NCBI RefSeq assembly: GCF_030283145.1
Contig: NZ_JASNWE010000004.1
Coordinates: 186,001 to 250,000 of the forward strand
Length of the DNA stretch: 64,000 nucleotides
DNA from: Actinomadura xylanilytica
GTDB taxonomy: Bacteria > Actinomycetota > Actinomycetes > Streptosporangiales > Streptosporangiaceae
Reading direction: 5' to 3'
A model generated the notes under the pieces. It was not told the origin of the DNA and did no database searches. It was given only the letters and a program-made list of their open reading frames with translations. Every line of letters begins with the position of its first letter. Positions within the stretch are counted from its first letter, which is position 1. Of this stretch, positions 48,853-57,395 are shown one piece after another. The position numbers and the translations under genes are program-made.

Positions 48853-51800
48853 TCAGCCGGTCGCGGCCTCCTCCAGGTCGGCGAGGTCGGCGAGGACCTC
48901 CGAGGCCGTCATCGGGTCGAGCCGGTCCAGCGTGTACGGATTCTCCCGCCACTGGTGGAAGTCGCTCGGCCGGTCGGCGATCCACACGTTCTCGAGGTTC
49001 TGCTCGAGGTCCATGTCGACGTAGCCGACCTGGATGCCCGGCCTCAGGGCGATCACGACGTACAGGCCGCCGGGGACCTCGCGGGAGATCCAGCGCTCGG
49101 TGCCGTTGTCCATCGGCGCGCCGCGCCGCCAGCCGCGCTTCTCCAGGCCCAGCACCTTGCCGAACGGCACGTTCAGCCCCTCGAACCGTTCGAGGCGGGC
49201 GCCGGCCCGTTCGGTGCCGGTGAGCGCGTGCACCTCCCGTCCGAGCTGCGGGAACGGCTGCGTGAGCTCGTAGTCGGCGAACAGCTCCGCCCACGCCTTC
49301 AGCTCATCGCCGAGGTGCAGCGGATGCGCGACGCCGATCCGCGCCGACTCCGGCAGGGCGAACGCCCGGTCGTCCACGTCGGCGAACGTGCGGTCCTCGG
49401 CCGGACGGAACGCGGTCGCCGTCCCGTCCTCGTGCTCGGCCACCCACACCAGCCGCCGGACCAGGTGCCACGCCAGCGGGTGCCCGACGAGGTACTCGGT
49501 GAACTCCCCGGGCGACCAGCGGCGACCGGTGACCATCGCCAGCTCCATCCGGCGGACCTGGGCCGAGGCGATCGCGCGGACGTCCTTCTTTAGCTCGGTG
49601 AACCGCCGGTACGCCGCGGGCGCCAGCTCGGCGTCGTCCTTGGCGCCCGGCTTCGGCAGGCTCTTGCGGCGCGTCCCGTCCTCGTCGGCGACGAACGGCC
49701 TGAGCTGCTCGTCGAACCCGACCAGGAACCGGCGCGGGCCGTAGTCCAGGACCATGCCGCCGCGCTCGTCCAGCCCGAAGCCGGGCAGCAGCCGGTCGCC
49801 GAGCTGGTCACCGGTCAGGCCGAGCCCCTCGGCGACCTGCTCGATCTTCTCCTGGGCGCGCGTCTTGAGCGCCTTGAACCTGACCTTCTGCGCGATGCCG
49901 TGGAGCTGCGTCAGCGCCGTGTCGGTGCCGATCAGCGCGAGCGTGTCGAGGCCCTTGACCGCCTTGTGGTGGCCGTTCTCGCCGGGCCAGGCCCGGATGA
50001 CCGGCGCCAGCGCGCGCGCCTCGGCGTCGCCGCCGAGGCGGCCGAGCGCGACCATGACCCACGCGTCGCCGGACGGCTCGCCGTGCCGCCGCCACCGCTC
50101 GAACAGCGCCCAGCCGAACGCGGCGAGCGAATCCGGGTCGCACACCTCCACGACCGGCGCGAGCCCCGGGTCGGCGGCGTCCGGGCCCGACATCGCGAGC
50201 AGGGTCACCAGGTGCCGGACCGCGCCGTCCGGGAGCGCCCGCCCGCCGTCGCGCAGCAGCACCTGCGGGAGCACGGCCGGGTTGGCGAACTCCCCGACCT
50301 CGGGCACCTTGCGCGGGACGAGGTCCTGCGGGTCGGACGCCAGCAGCGCCGCGACGGCCTCCGCCGCCTCGTCGCCGTGCGCCTCCCGGACCGCCGCGAC
50401 GACCTCGGCGGCGCCGATCCCCGCGGCCAGGTGGTGCAGCGCCCCCAGTGCGGCCGACCGGCGCGCGGCGCCCTTGCCGAACGCGTCCGGGACGAGCATC
50501 GCCGCGGCGCGCACCGCGTGCCGGGTCAGCCAGGCGGAGGCCGCCTCCCGTGCGGACCCGACCCGCAGGAGCCGGTCGGCCATCAGCCTGGCCGCCTCGG
50601 CGTCGCAGTACGGGGACAGCACCTCGCCCGCTCGCGCCACGTCCGACCGGGCGATGCGCAGCAGGGCGGGCCACGCGTCGAGCTCGTGGCGGGCGGCGAG
50701 GAACTTCAGCGACTTGAGGACGTGGTCAGCGTGGTACGAGTAACCGGCGAGCTCTCCGAACTCGGCCTTCCAGTCCGCCAGCCAGGGCCGGACCCTGTCC
50801 TCGGGGGCGCCGACGAAGAGTTTGAGCCGCTCGCCCTCATCGAGTGAACCGGACCGGTGGGCGGCGATCAGGTCGGACAGTACGTAGCTCCTCTCCCGGC
50901 CGTCGCCGCCCTTCCACACCCGCTGGTCGAAGCGGAGCCGCTCGTCCAGCCATTCCTCCCGCTCCCCCGGCCGCCACGCCATGACCGTCCCGGCGGGCGG
51001 GACCAGCCCCTTGATGACGACCGGCTCCGGCTGCTCGCGGGTCCACGGCGGGTCGACCAGCACGCGGGGCAGCGCCTCCGGCGGCGCCTCGGCGACCCGT
51101 CCGGACGCGTCCGCGACGCGGGCGATCACCTCCCGCACGTCCGCCGGAAGGTCGGCGAGGACGGCCGCGACGAGCTCCGCGGAGACGGCCAGGTGCTCCT
51201 TCAGGAGCTCGGCGGCGGTGTCGCCCTCGGCCCGCGCGAGGACGCGGAGCGCCCGCACCGGGTAGCGCTCCATCGCCTCCAGCACGGCGGCCCGGATGGC
51301 CGGCTGGTCCGCGCGTTCCAGCAGCAGCCCGAACGCCTCGTCGGTGGGCAGCGCGACGAGCACTTCGAGGAGCGCCGCCCGCAGCCGGCTCTCGAGGTAG
51401 GGGAGGTCGAGCGACGCCGCCACGGACGGCGCGATGGCCGGGCCGACGCCCTCGAGCAGGGTGGCGAGGAGATCGGGGGCATAGCCGAGACCCGTCATCG
51501 GGACGACCTCGGCGAACTGCTCGGCCGACCCGAGCGCGCACAGCAGCAGCGACCCCTCGTGGCCGTAGTCCTTGAGCGGCGTTCCAGCGCGGTACTCGTC
51601 CACCCAGTCGGTCCTGGTCGGTACCAGGTACGCGGTGAGGAGCCGCTTGGTCGCCGTCCCCCGGTGCCCGGCGAGCGCCTGGACGGCCGCCTGGAACTCG
51701 TCCTCGGGCGCGGCCGACAGGATCGTCCTGAGACGGCGGGCGGCGTCCGGCACCCGGTACGGGTCCACCTGCGCCTCGTCCGGCGGTCGGGGCTTCGTGC

Positions 51801-52206
51801 CGTCCAGGTCGCAGAGCTCGGTGAACGCGCACGCGGCGAACGCCAGGCCGTGGACGGCGGTCCAGCCGTCCACGAACCGGATGTGGCAGTCGGCGGTGTG
51901 GCTCCGGGCGCGTTTGACCGCCAGGGCCGCGACCACCGCCGCGCCCCGCGCGTCGGCGTCGCCGCCGAGGTGGGCGCGGGTGCCCTCGGCCAGCCCGGGG
52001 TCGCTGCCGGGGTGCGCGGCGAAGCGGACGGCGTCGTCGCGGACCTCTTCCGACAGTGCGCGCAGCGTCTCGCCCGCCCCGGCGGCGAGCCTGACCTTCG
52101 GCACGAAAACCCCGCCGCGCCGCGGGTGCAGGCGCCGCCGCCACACCGACGGGATCACCAGGGTGTCCTCGTCCGGCAGCACGGGAGGGGAAAGTTGATC
52201 GCTCAT
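48853..52206 (-). CDS. DUF4132-domain protein, full length
   Basis: 1117 residues. The N-terminal 750 or so are HEAT-like helices with LHPRRGG, HGLAFAACAF and FGWALFERWRR, shared with the 593-residue paralogue at 31337. The C-terminal DUF4132 domain runs from GLTGDQLGDRLLPGFGLDER to the end and includes VLDYGPRRFLVGFDEQ, YLVGHPLAWHLVRRLVW and NVPFGKVLGLEKRGW, YVDMDLEQN. This group includes E. coli MolR-like proteins; function is not settled, though VWA/MoxR partners are common elsewhere. None is adjacent here. ATG at 52206; no signal or membrane segment. Confidence 0.85.
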   Translation of the reverse strand: MSDQLSPPVLPDEDTLVIPSVWRRRLHPRRGGVFVPKVRLAAGAGETLRALSEEVRDDAVRFAAHPGSDPGLAEGTRAHLGGDADARGAAVVAALAVKRARSHTADCHIRFVDGWTAVHGLAFAACAFTELCDLDGTKPRPPDEAQVDPYRVPDAARRLRTILSAAPEDEFQAAVQALAGHRGTATKRLLTAYLVPTRTDWVDEYRAGTPLKDYGHEGSLLLCALGSAEQFAEVVPMTGLGYAPDLLATLLEGVGPAIAPSVAASLDLPYLESRLRAALLEVLVALPTDEAFGLLLERADQPAIRAAVLEAMERYPVRALRVLARAEGDTAAELLKEHLAVSAELVAAVLADLPADVREVIARVADASGRVAEAPPEALPRVLVDPPWTREQPEPVVIKGLVPPAGTVMAWRPGEREEWLDERLRFDQRVWKGGDGRERSYVLSDLIAAHRSGSLDEGERLKLFVGAPEDRVRPWLADWKAEFGELAGYSYHADHVLKSLKFLAARHELDAWPALLRIARSDVARAGEVLSPYCDAEAARLMADRLLRVGSAREAASAWLTRHAVRAAAMLVPDAFGKGAARRSAALGALHHLAAGIGAAEVVAAVREAHGDEAAEAVAALLASDPQDLVPRKVPEVGEFANPAVLPQVLLRDGGRALPDGAVRHLVTLLAMSGPDAADPGLAPVVEVCDPDSLAAFGWALFERWRRHGEPSGDAWVMVALGRLGGDAEARALAPVIRAWPGENGHHKAVKGLDTLALIGTDTALTQLHGIAQKVRFKALKTRAQEKIEQVAEGLGLTGDQLGDRLLPGFGLDERGGMVLDYGPRRFLVGFDEQLRPFVADEDGTRRKSLPKPGAKDDAELAPAAYRRFTELKKDVRAIASAQVRRMELAMVTGRRWSPGEFTEYLVGHPLAWHLVRRLVWVAEHEDGTATAFRPAEDRTFADVDDRAFALPESARIGVAHPLHLGDELKAWAELFADYELTQPFPQLGREVHALTGTERAGARLERFEGLNVPFGKVLGLEKRGWRRGAPMDNGTERWISREVPGGLYVVIALRPGIQVGYVDMDLEQNLENVWIADRPSDFHQWRENPYTLDRLDPMTASEVLADLADLEEAATG

Positions 52207-52264
52207 GCGGCCACACCGTACTGAAGCGCCCCGACAAACCCGCCCTCACCCGGGCGACGGGCGG

Positions 52265-53485
52265 TCAGTCCGCGGTCAGCGTGACGGGGAGCGCCTGGTG
52301 CCCGTTGGAGATGAACGATCCGACCGGCCGGAGCCCGGCCGGGTCGACGTCGAGGGCGGCCGTGGGGAAGCGGTCGAAGAGGGCCGGGAGGGCGACCTCG
52401 GCCTCCAGCCGCGCGAGGGGGGCGCCCAGGCAGAAGTGCACCCCGTGGCCGAACGCCAAGTGGTCCTTGCCGGGCCGGGTGATGTCGAAGCTGTCGGCGT
52501 CCTCGTGCACGGACGCGTCGCGTCCGGCGGCGGCGTAGGCGGCCAGGATCGCCTCGCCCTTGGCGATGGTCACGCCGTCGACGTCGATGTCCTCCACCGC
52601 GTACCGCAGCGGCAGGTTGGCGACCGGCGCCTGCCAGCGGAGCGTCTCCTCGATCACGTCGTTCCAGGACGCCCCTCCCGAGCGGACGAGATCGAGCTGC
52701 TCGGGGTGGGTGAGCATGGCCGTCACGGCGTGGTCGAGGAGGTTGACGGTCGTCTCGTGGCCCGCCGAGATCATCAGGAGCAGCGTGTCGACCAGCTCGG
52801 CCTCGTCGAGCCGCGAGCCGTCGTCGCCGCGGGCGGACACGAGCGCGCTGGCCAGGTCGTCGCCGGGAGCCTCGCGCTTGGCCGCGACGAGCTCGGTCAG
52901 GATCGTGTAGATCTCGACCTGGGTGGCCTGCACCTCCTCCGGGGTCTGGTCGGTGCTGAAGATGCCGTCGACGGCCCGGCGCAGCCTCGGGCGGGTCTCG
53001 TCCAGCACGCCGAGCAGGCGGCAGATCACCTCGATCGGCAGCGGGTAGGCGAACCCCTCGCGCAGGTCGGCCCGGCCCCCGGGCGCCTCGGCCAGCGCGT
53101 CGAGCAGCTCGGTGGTGATCTCCTCGATCTGCGGGCGCATCTCGGCGACGCGGCGCGGCGTGAACGCCTGGGACACCAGCGAGCGCAGCCGCCGGTGGTC
53201 GGAGCCGTAGGCGGTGAACATGTTCTTCACCGCCACCCAGAGGTACAGCGACCAGCCCTCGGAGATCTTCCCGTTGACGAACTCGGGCCAGTGCCGCGGA
53301 TCCTTGGACACCCGGGGATCGGTCAGCAGCCGGCGCAGCGCCTGCTGGCTCGTCACCGCCCACGCCGCCACGCCGTCGGGCAGCTCCACCCGGGTCAGGG
53401 TCCCCCGCGCCTTGAGGGTCGCGGCCTCGGCGTGGATGTCGCCACCGGCCGGGTCGAGGACGATCGGGCGGAATGCTTGCTCCAT
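52265..53485 (-). CDS. Cytochrome P450
   Basis: 406 residues. I-helix LLLMISAGHETTVNLL near residue 240, ExxR in EETLRWQAPV, haem loop FGHGVHFCLGAPLARLEA with the Cys near 350. The ATG at 53485 (MEQAFRPIVLDPAGG) has GGAGAG just upstream and replaces a longer frame. The sequence style, including FTAYGSDHRRLRSLVSQAFT, fits CYP107-like enzymes. There is no ferredoxin here, unlike the P450 at 4929, so it may share that partner. Downstream of a TetR gene on the same strand (126-bp gap), which may control it. Confidence 0.92.
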   Translation of the reverse strand: MEQAFRPIVLDPAGGDIHAEAATLKARGTLTRVELPDGVAAWAVTSQQALRRLLTDPRVSKDPRHWPEFVNGKISEGWSLYLWVAVKNMFTAYGSDHRRLRSLVSQAFTPRRVAEMRPQIEEITTELLDALAEAPGGRADLREGFAYPLPIEVICRLLGVLDETRPRLRRAVDGIFSTDQTPEEVQATQVEIYTILTELVAAKREAPGDDLASALVSARGDDGSRLDEAELVDTLLLMISAGHETTVNLLDHAVTAMLTHPEQLDLVRSGGASWNDVIEETLRWQAPVANLPLRYAVEDIDVDGVTIAKGEAILAAYAAAGRDASVHEDADSFDITRPGKDHLAFGHGVHFCLGAPLARLEAEVALPALFDRFPTAALDVDPAGLRPVGSFISNGHQALPVTLTAD

Positions 53486-53611
53486 CGGCTCTCCAGATAT
53501 CGCGTCGGACTGCGCGGGCACGGGCGCAAGAGTGAACCGAACCGGCCCCTTCGGTCAAGGCACAGAAATCGGTCCGGAGTGAAAAGCCCACGCCGCCGTT
53601 CGGCTTCGCGC

Positions 53612-54223
53612 TCATCGCGCCGCCATCGACACATCCGGTCCGGCCGACAGGGCGCCGAGTCGATGGTCGACGATGCGCAGGGCCCGTTCGGACGAGAGGT
53701 GGCCGAAGAGCAGGTCGGGGACGAGCCCGCCCACGACGGCGAGGAGGGCGTGCGCCTCCAGCTCGGTGTCGAGGTCCTCGCGGGCCTCTCCCGCGGCGAC
53801 CGCGGCGTCGAGCCGCTCGGTCACTGCCGCGACGATCCGCTCGCGCCCGTACCGGTAGCGGCCCGCGAGCCCGGGATCGTTCAGGGCGCGGATGAAGACC
53901 GCCATGCCCGACAGCGCCTCGAGGCGTCCCGCCCCGTCGAGCGGCAGGAACGCGAGCAGGACGGCGCGGATCCCGTCGAACTGCGTGGACGGTGCCGCGG
54001 CGCTCGCGACCCGGCGTTCGAACCGTTCGCGCAGCAGTCCGGTGGCGAACAGCACCAGTGCGTCCTTGCTCGCAAAATAATGTTGGACGAGACCGACCGA
54101 AACCCCCGCCTCGGTGGCGACCTCGCGCATGCTCGCCGCCTCGAGGCCGCGCTCCGCGGCGACCCGCAGCACGGCCTCGCCGATCAGCCGGCGCCGTTCG
54201 TCATGGTCGACCTGTCTCGGCAT
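53612..54223 (-). CDS. TetR-family regulator
   Basis: 203 residues, ATG at 54223 after AGGAGGAGG. HTH: LIGEAVLRVAAERGLEAAS, VATEAGVSVGLVQHYF. The C-terminal domain resembles BetI/TetR_C_6 (AVLLAFLPLDGAGRLEALSG). Divergent from the ROK kinase gene with a 10-bp perfect palindrome, ATACCGGTAT (54246-54255), between them. Could control the kinase, itself, or the P450 downstream on the same strand. Confidence 0.88.
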   Translation of the reverse strand: MPRQVDHDERRRLIGEAVLRVAAERGLEAASMREVATEAGVSVGLVQHYFASKDALVLFATGLLRERFERRVASAAAPSTQFDGIRAVLLAFLPLDGAGRLEALSGMAVFIRALNDPGLAGRYRYGRERIVAAVTERLDAAVAAGEAREDLDTELEAHALLAVVGGLVPDLLFGHLSSERALRIVDHRLGALSAGPDVSMAAR

Positions 54224-54245
54224 TCCTCCTCCTACCTGCGAAACA

Positions 54246-54255
54246 ATACCGGTAT
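54246..54255. promoter_or_regulatory. ATACCGGTAT palindrome, possible TetR operator
   Basis: Ten-base perfect palindrome in the 68-bp divergent gap, 22 bp before the TetR ATG. Short, so only suggestive. Confidence 0.4.
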
Positions 54256-54291
54256 ATGACAAACATCCCGTCCGAACTACGAGGTCCGCAT

Positions 54292-55251
54292 ATGAACCAC
54301 GGCTCCCCTCCCTCTCCCCCGCGGAAGCCGCCCCCGATACCGGGCGGGCGGCGGCTCGTCGCGCTCGACGTGGGCGGGACGTCGATGAAGGGCGCCGTCC
54401 TCACCGAGGACCTCCGGTACCTGTCCTCGCTGCGCCGCCCCACCCCGAAGGGCGAGGACGCGGTCGAGGCCGTGCACGCGGCCGTCGACGCGCTGCTCGC
54501 CGAGGCCGGCGGGGACGGCGCGGCGGCGATCGGGGTCGCGGTGCCCGGCATCGTCGACGACGACACCGGCACCGCGATCTGGTCGGAGAACATCGGCTGG
54601 CGCGACGTCCCGTTCCGCGAGCGGCTCGCCGCCCGGACCGGGCTCCCGGTCCGGGTGGGGCACGACGTCCGCGCCGGCGGGACGGCCGAGCTCGTGCTCG
54701 GCGCCGCCCGGGGGGCCCGCGACGCGCTCATCGTCCCCATCGGCACCGGGCTCTCCGCGGCCGTAGTGATCGACGGGCGGCTCTGCGTCGCCGGCGGCTA
54801 CGCGGGCGAACTCGGCCACATCCCCGTCGGCGGCGCGGCCGGCGGCGCCGACGAGCCCTGCGTGTGCGGCGCGACGGGGTGCCTGGAGGCGGTGGCGTCG
54901 GCGGCGGCGATCGGGCGCAGGTTCACCCGCCGGACCGGACGGGAGGCGACCGCGGCGACGGTCGCGGCGCTGGCCGCCGAGGGCGACCCGGACGCCGCCG
55001 CCGTCTGGGCCGACGCGGTCGAGCACCTGGCCGCCGCGCTCGTCGCGGCGACCGCGCTGCTCGGCCCCGAGGTGATCGTCATCGCCGGGGGGCTGTCCGA
55101 GGCGGGCGCGCTGCTGATGGACCCGCTGCGGGACAGCGTGCGGCGGCGGCTGACCTTCCACCGGCCGCCCCGGCTGGTCCGCGCCCGGCACGGCCAGGAC
55201 GCGGGCCGCCTCGGCGCCGCGCTGTGGGCCCGGGACCTGCTCCCGGGCTGA
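54292..55251 (+). CDS. ROK-family sugar kinase
   Basis: 319 residues. ROK signature: ATP loop LVALDVGGTSMKGAVL, GVAVPGIVDDDTG, catalytic region VRVGHDVRAGGTAELVLG (Asp base), and the zinc-binding CVCGATGCLEAVAS preceded by GELGHIPVGG. No HTH, so it is a kinase and not a repressor: probably a glucokinase or similar hexokinase. ATG at 54292 is chosen for the GAGG at 54281-54284; an ATG 36 bp upstream overlaps the palindrome. It lies upstream of the sugar-uptake locus and may phosphorylate the imported sugar. Confidence 0.9.
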   Translation: MNHGSPPSPPRKPPPIPGGRRLVALDVGGTSMKGAVLTEDLRYLSSLRRPTPKGEDAVEAVHAAVDALLAEAGGDGAAAIGVAVPGIVDDDTGTAIWSENIGWRDVPFRERLAARTGLPVRVGHDVRAGGTAELVLGAARGARDALIVPIGTGLSAAVVIDGRLCVAGGYAGELGHIPVGGAAGGADEPCVCGATGCLEAVASAAAIGRRFTRRTGREATAATVAALAAEGDPDAAAVWADAVEHLAAALVAATALLGPEVIVIAGGLSEAGALLMDPLRDSVRRRLTFHRPPRLVRARHGQDAGRLGAALWARDLLPG

Positions 55252-55264
55252 CCGAACGGCGTCG

Positions 55265-55281
55265 ATTTAGGGTCCTGACCG
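55265..55281 (+). promoter_or_regulatory. Operator-like motif, site A1
   Basis: ATTTAGGGTCCTGACCG, followed by GAAG. GGTC-CT-GACC is a dyad. One of six copies of a motif found at all three promoters of the 55-62 kb locus; here spaced by 5 instead of 4 bases. Confidence 0.55.
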
Positions 55282-55316
55282 GAAGAAGAATGATCGCTAC
55301 GCTGCGGGGGCGATCA

Positions 55317-55336
55317 CTTCCGGTCTCGACCGAAAG
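55317..55336 (-). promoter_or_regulatory. Operator-like motif, site A2 (near-perfect 20-bp palindrome)
   Basis: Minus strand: CTTTCGGTC, GA, GACCGGAAG. The symmetric core CGGTC-N2-GACCG is flanked by CTT/AAG. It overlaps the ribosome-binding region (AAAGG) of the propeller gene at 55346, so bound protein would block it. Confidence 0.7.
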
Positions 55337-55345
55337 GCACCCCTC

Positions 55346-57304
55346 ATGATCCAGCGCCGCCGATTCCTCCAGACCGCCGCCGCGGCGAGCGGGCTCCCCC
55401 TCCTGTCCGCCGTCCCCGCCCGTGCCTCCTCCCCCGCGTCCACGACCGGGGCCGGGACCGGCGCCGGGGAGCGCGAGGGCGCGATCACCGACCTCGGTCC
55501 CGCCAGCGTCTCCACCCCGCTCGGCAACGGGGAGTTCGTGGGCGGCGTCCTCTACACCGGGACGCGCGGCCTCTCGCCCAACGTCGTCGGCGCCTACGAC
55601 CTGGCCAAGGACACCGTGACCGGCCATGTCGACATCCCCACCGGCATCGGCGTGTGGGCGATGTGCAAGGTCGGCACCGACGTGTACGTGGGCACCCACG
55701 GCACGTCCGACCTGTACCGGCTCGACACGCTCACCGGCACCGCGACCAAGGTGGGCGACTACCCCTACCCCTACATCTGGAACGTCGCGGCGTCCCCCGA
55801 CGGCAAGGTCCTCCTCGCGATCTCCGAGCCGGGCCGGGTGGTCGAGCACGACCCGGCGACCGGCACGGACCGCGACCTCGGCGTGATCGTCGAGGGCGAG
55901 GCCTACGTCCGCAGCATCGCCGCGGACGAGACCACGGTGTACGCGGGGATCGGCGCGAAGGCCCACCTCATCGCGATCGACCGGGCGACCGGCGCCAAGC
56001 GCGACCTGCTGCCCGCCTCGCTCGCGGGCCGCGACTTCGTGGCGAGCCTGAGCGTGTCCGGCACGCACCTGGCGGGCGGGATCTCCTCCAGCGGCGAGGT
56101 GCTCCTGCTCGACACGTCCGCCCCGGCCGGGGCCCGGGTGCTCACGACGGGCGAGAAGTACGTGCCGACCGTGCTCGTCCACGACGGGTACGTCTACTTC
56201 ACCGGCCGCCCGTCCGGCGCGCTGTACCGGTGCGCGCTCGACGGCGGGACGGTCGAGAAGCTCGGCGTGCCCTACCCCGAGGCGGCCTCGCACCGGCTGC
56301 TCGCCCACGAGGGGCGCGTGTACGGCGTCCAGGACGGCGCGGTCTTCCGCTACGACCCGGCGGACGGCTCCCTCACCTACACCGACCTGGTGAAGCGCGG
56401 CTACAAGGCCGCCGCCGAGCAGCCGATGTCGGTGCACTCCGACGGCGCCCGCGTCTACGTCGGCGGCAAGGGCGGCGCGGACGTCCACGACCTGGCGGCG
56501 GGCACCCGCACCCGGCTGAGCGTCCCCGGCGAGCCCAAGGCCGCGCTGACCGTGCGGGACACCACCTACCTGGGCGTCTACACCCAGGCGCTGCTGTACG
56601 CGCACCACGCGGGCGGCACCGGGGCCGAGTTGCTCGCCCGCACCGGGAACCAGCAGGACCGCCCGCGCGACCTCGACCACGACCGGACGACCGGCTACAT
56701 CGTGATGTCCACGCAGCCCGAGCCGGGCCAGACCAACGGCGCGCTCTCCCTGTACGACCCGCGCACCAAGGCGTACGAGACGCACCGGCCGGTGGTCGAC
56801 CGGCAGAGCCTGTACGGGGTGACCTGCCGCGGCGGCGTCGCCTACCTCGGCACCAACGTCCAGGAGGGCCTCGGTCTGCCGCCGGTCACCACCACCGCGC
56901 GGCTGGCCGCCTACGACCTGCGCCGGCGCAGGCTGCTGTGGCAGGTGGAGCCGGTACCGGGCGCGAAGGTCGTCCCGGGTCTCGCGCACACCGAGCACGC
57001 CGTGTACGGGGTGACCGACAACGGGATGCTGTTCGAGTACGACCTGTCCAAGCGCGAGGTCACCCGGACCGTGAAGGTGGCGGCCCGCTGCGGCGACCTG
57101 CACATCGCCGGGCGGGCCGCCTACACCACCGACGGGAAGGCCGTGTACAAGATCGAGCTGAGGACGCTGCGGGTCACCGCGATCGCCGAGGGGCTGGCCG
57201 GCGAGTGGTTCGGCGGCGAGCCCAAGCTCGCGCTCGACCCGTCCCACCGGGCGCTGTACGGGGTGCGGGCGCGCAACCTGGTGCGCATCGCGATCTCCGG
57301 CTGA
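55346..57304 (+). CDS. Tat-exported beta-propeller protein (paralogue 1)
   Basis: 652 residues. Twin-arginine signal MIQRRRFLQTAAAASGLPLL, then propeller blades with repeated -VYVGTHGTSDLYRLDTLTG-, -TVYAGIGAKAHLIAIDRATG-, -VFRYDPADGSLTYTDL- and -VYVGGKGGADVHDLAAGT- motifs, as in PQQ-like or quinoprotein-type propellers without clear PQQ ligands. It is homologous to the convergent protein at 57387-59405; blades with YTDL...KxG...A/GSEQPxS match. It sits in a sugar-uptake locus, so a surface lyase or binding role in polysaccharide use is plausible. ATG 55346; operator sites A1/A2 upstream. Confidence 0.78.
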   Translation: MIQRRRFLQTAAAASGLPLLSAVPARASSPASTTGAGTGAGEREGAITDLGPASVSTPLGNGEFVGGVLYTGTRGLSPNVVGAYDLAKDTVTGHVDIPTGIGVWAMCKVGTDVYVGTHGTSDLYRLDTLTGTATKVGDYPYPYIWNVAASPDGKVLLAISEPGRVVEHDPATGTDRDLGVIVEGEAYVRSIAADETTVYAGIGAKAHLIAIDRATGAKRDLLPASLAGRDFVASLSVSGTHLAGGISSSGEVLLLDTSAPAGARVLTTGEKYVPTVLVHDGYVYFTGRPSGALYRCALDGGTVEKLGVPYPEAASHRLLAHEGRVYGVQDGAVFRYDPADGSLTYTDLVKRGYKAAAEQPMSVHSDGARVYVGGKGGADVHDLAAGTRTRLSVPGEPKAALTVRDTTYLGVYTQALLYAHHAGGTGAELLARTGNQQDRPRDLDHDRTTGYIVMSTQPEPGQTNGALSLYDPRTKAYETHRPVVDRQSLYGVTCRGGVAYLGTNVQEGLGLPPVTTTARLAAYDLRRRRLLWQVEPVPGAKVVPGLAHTEHAVYGVTDNGMLFEYDLSKREVTRTVKVAARCGDLHIAGRAAYTTDGKAVYKIELRTLRVTAIAEGLAGEWFGGEPKLALDPSHRALYGVRARNLVRIAISG

Positions 57305-57310
57305 CGCGCG

Positions 57311-57355
57311 CCGCCGCGGCGCACCGCTCCCCGCGGGGACGGCGCGCCGCGGCGG
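57311..57355. terminator. Bidirectional hairpin between the convergent propeller genes
   Basis: CCGCCGCGGCGC (57311-57322) pairs perfectly with GCGCCGCGGCGG (57344-57355); an inner CCCCGCGGGG adds a second stem. It lies between two convergent stops, so it can serve both. Confidence 0.6.
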
Positions 57356-57395
57356 GCCTCACGCGGCGGGCCTCACGCAGCGGGCCTCACGCGGA
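57354..57395. repeat. 14-bp direct repeat x3 over the propeller-2 stop codon
   Basis: CGGGCCTCACGCGG, with one change, occurs three times head to tail; the last copy holds the gene's stop (TGA on the minus strand). Confidence 0.6.

Noticed and set aside
55079..57247. A 722-codon minus-strand frame opposite the first propeller gene
   Set aside because: Gly/Val/Arg/His-rich antisense shadow; the plus strand has a Tat signal and propeller blades.
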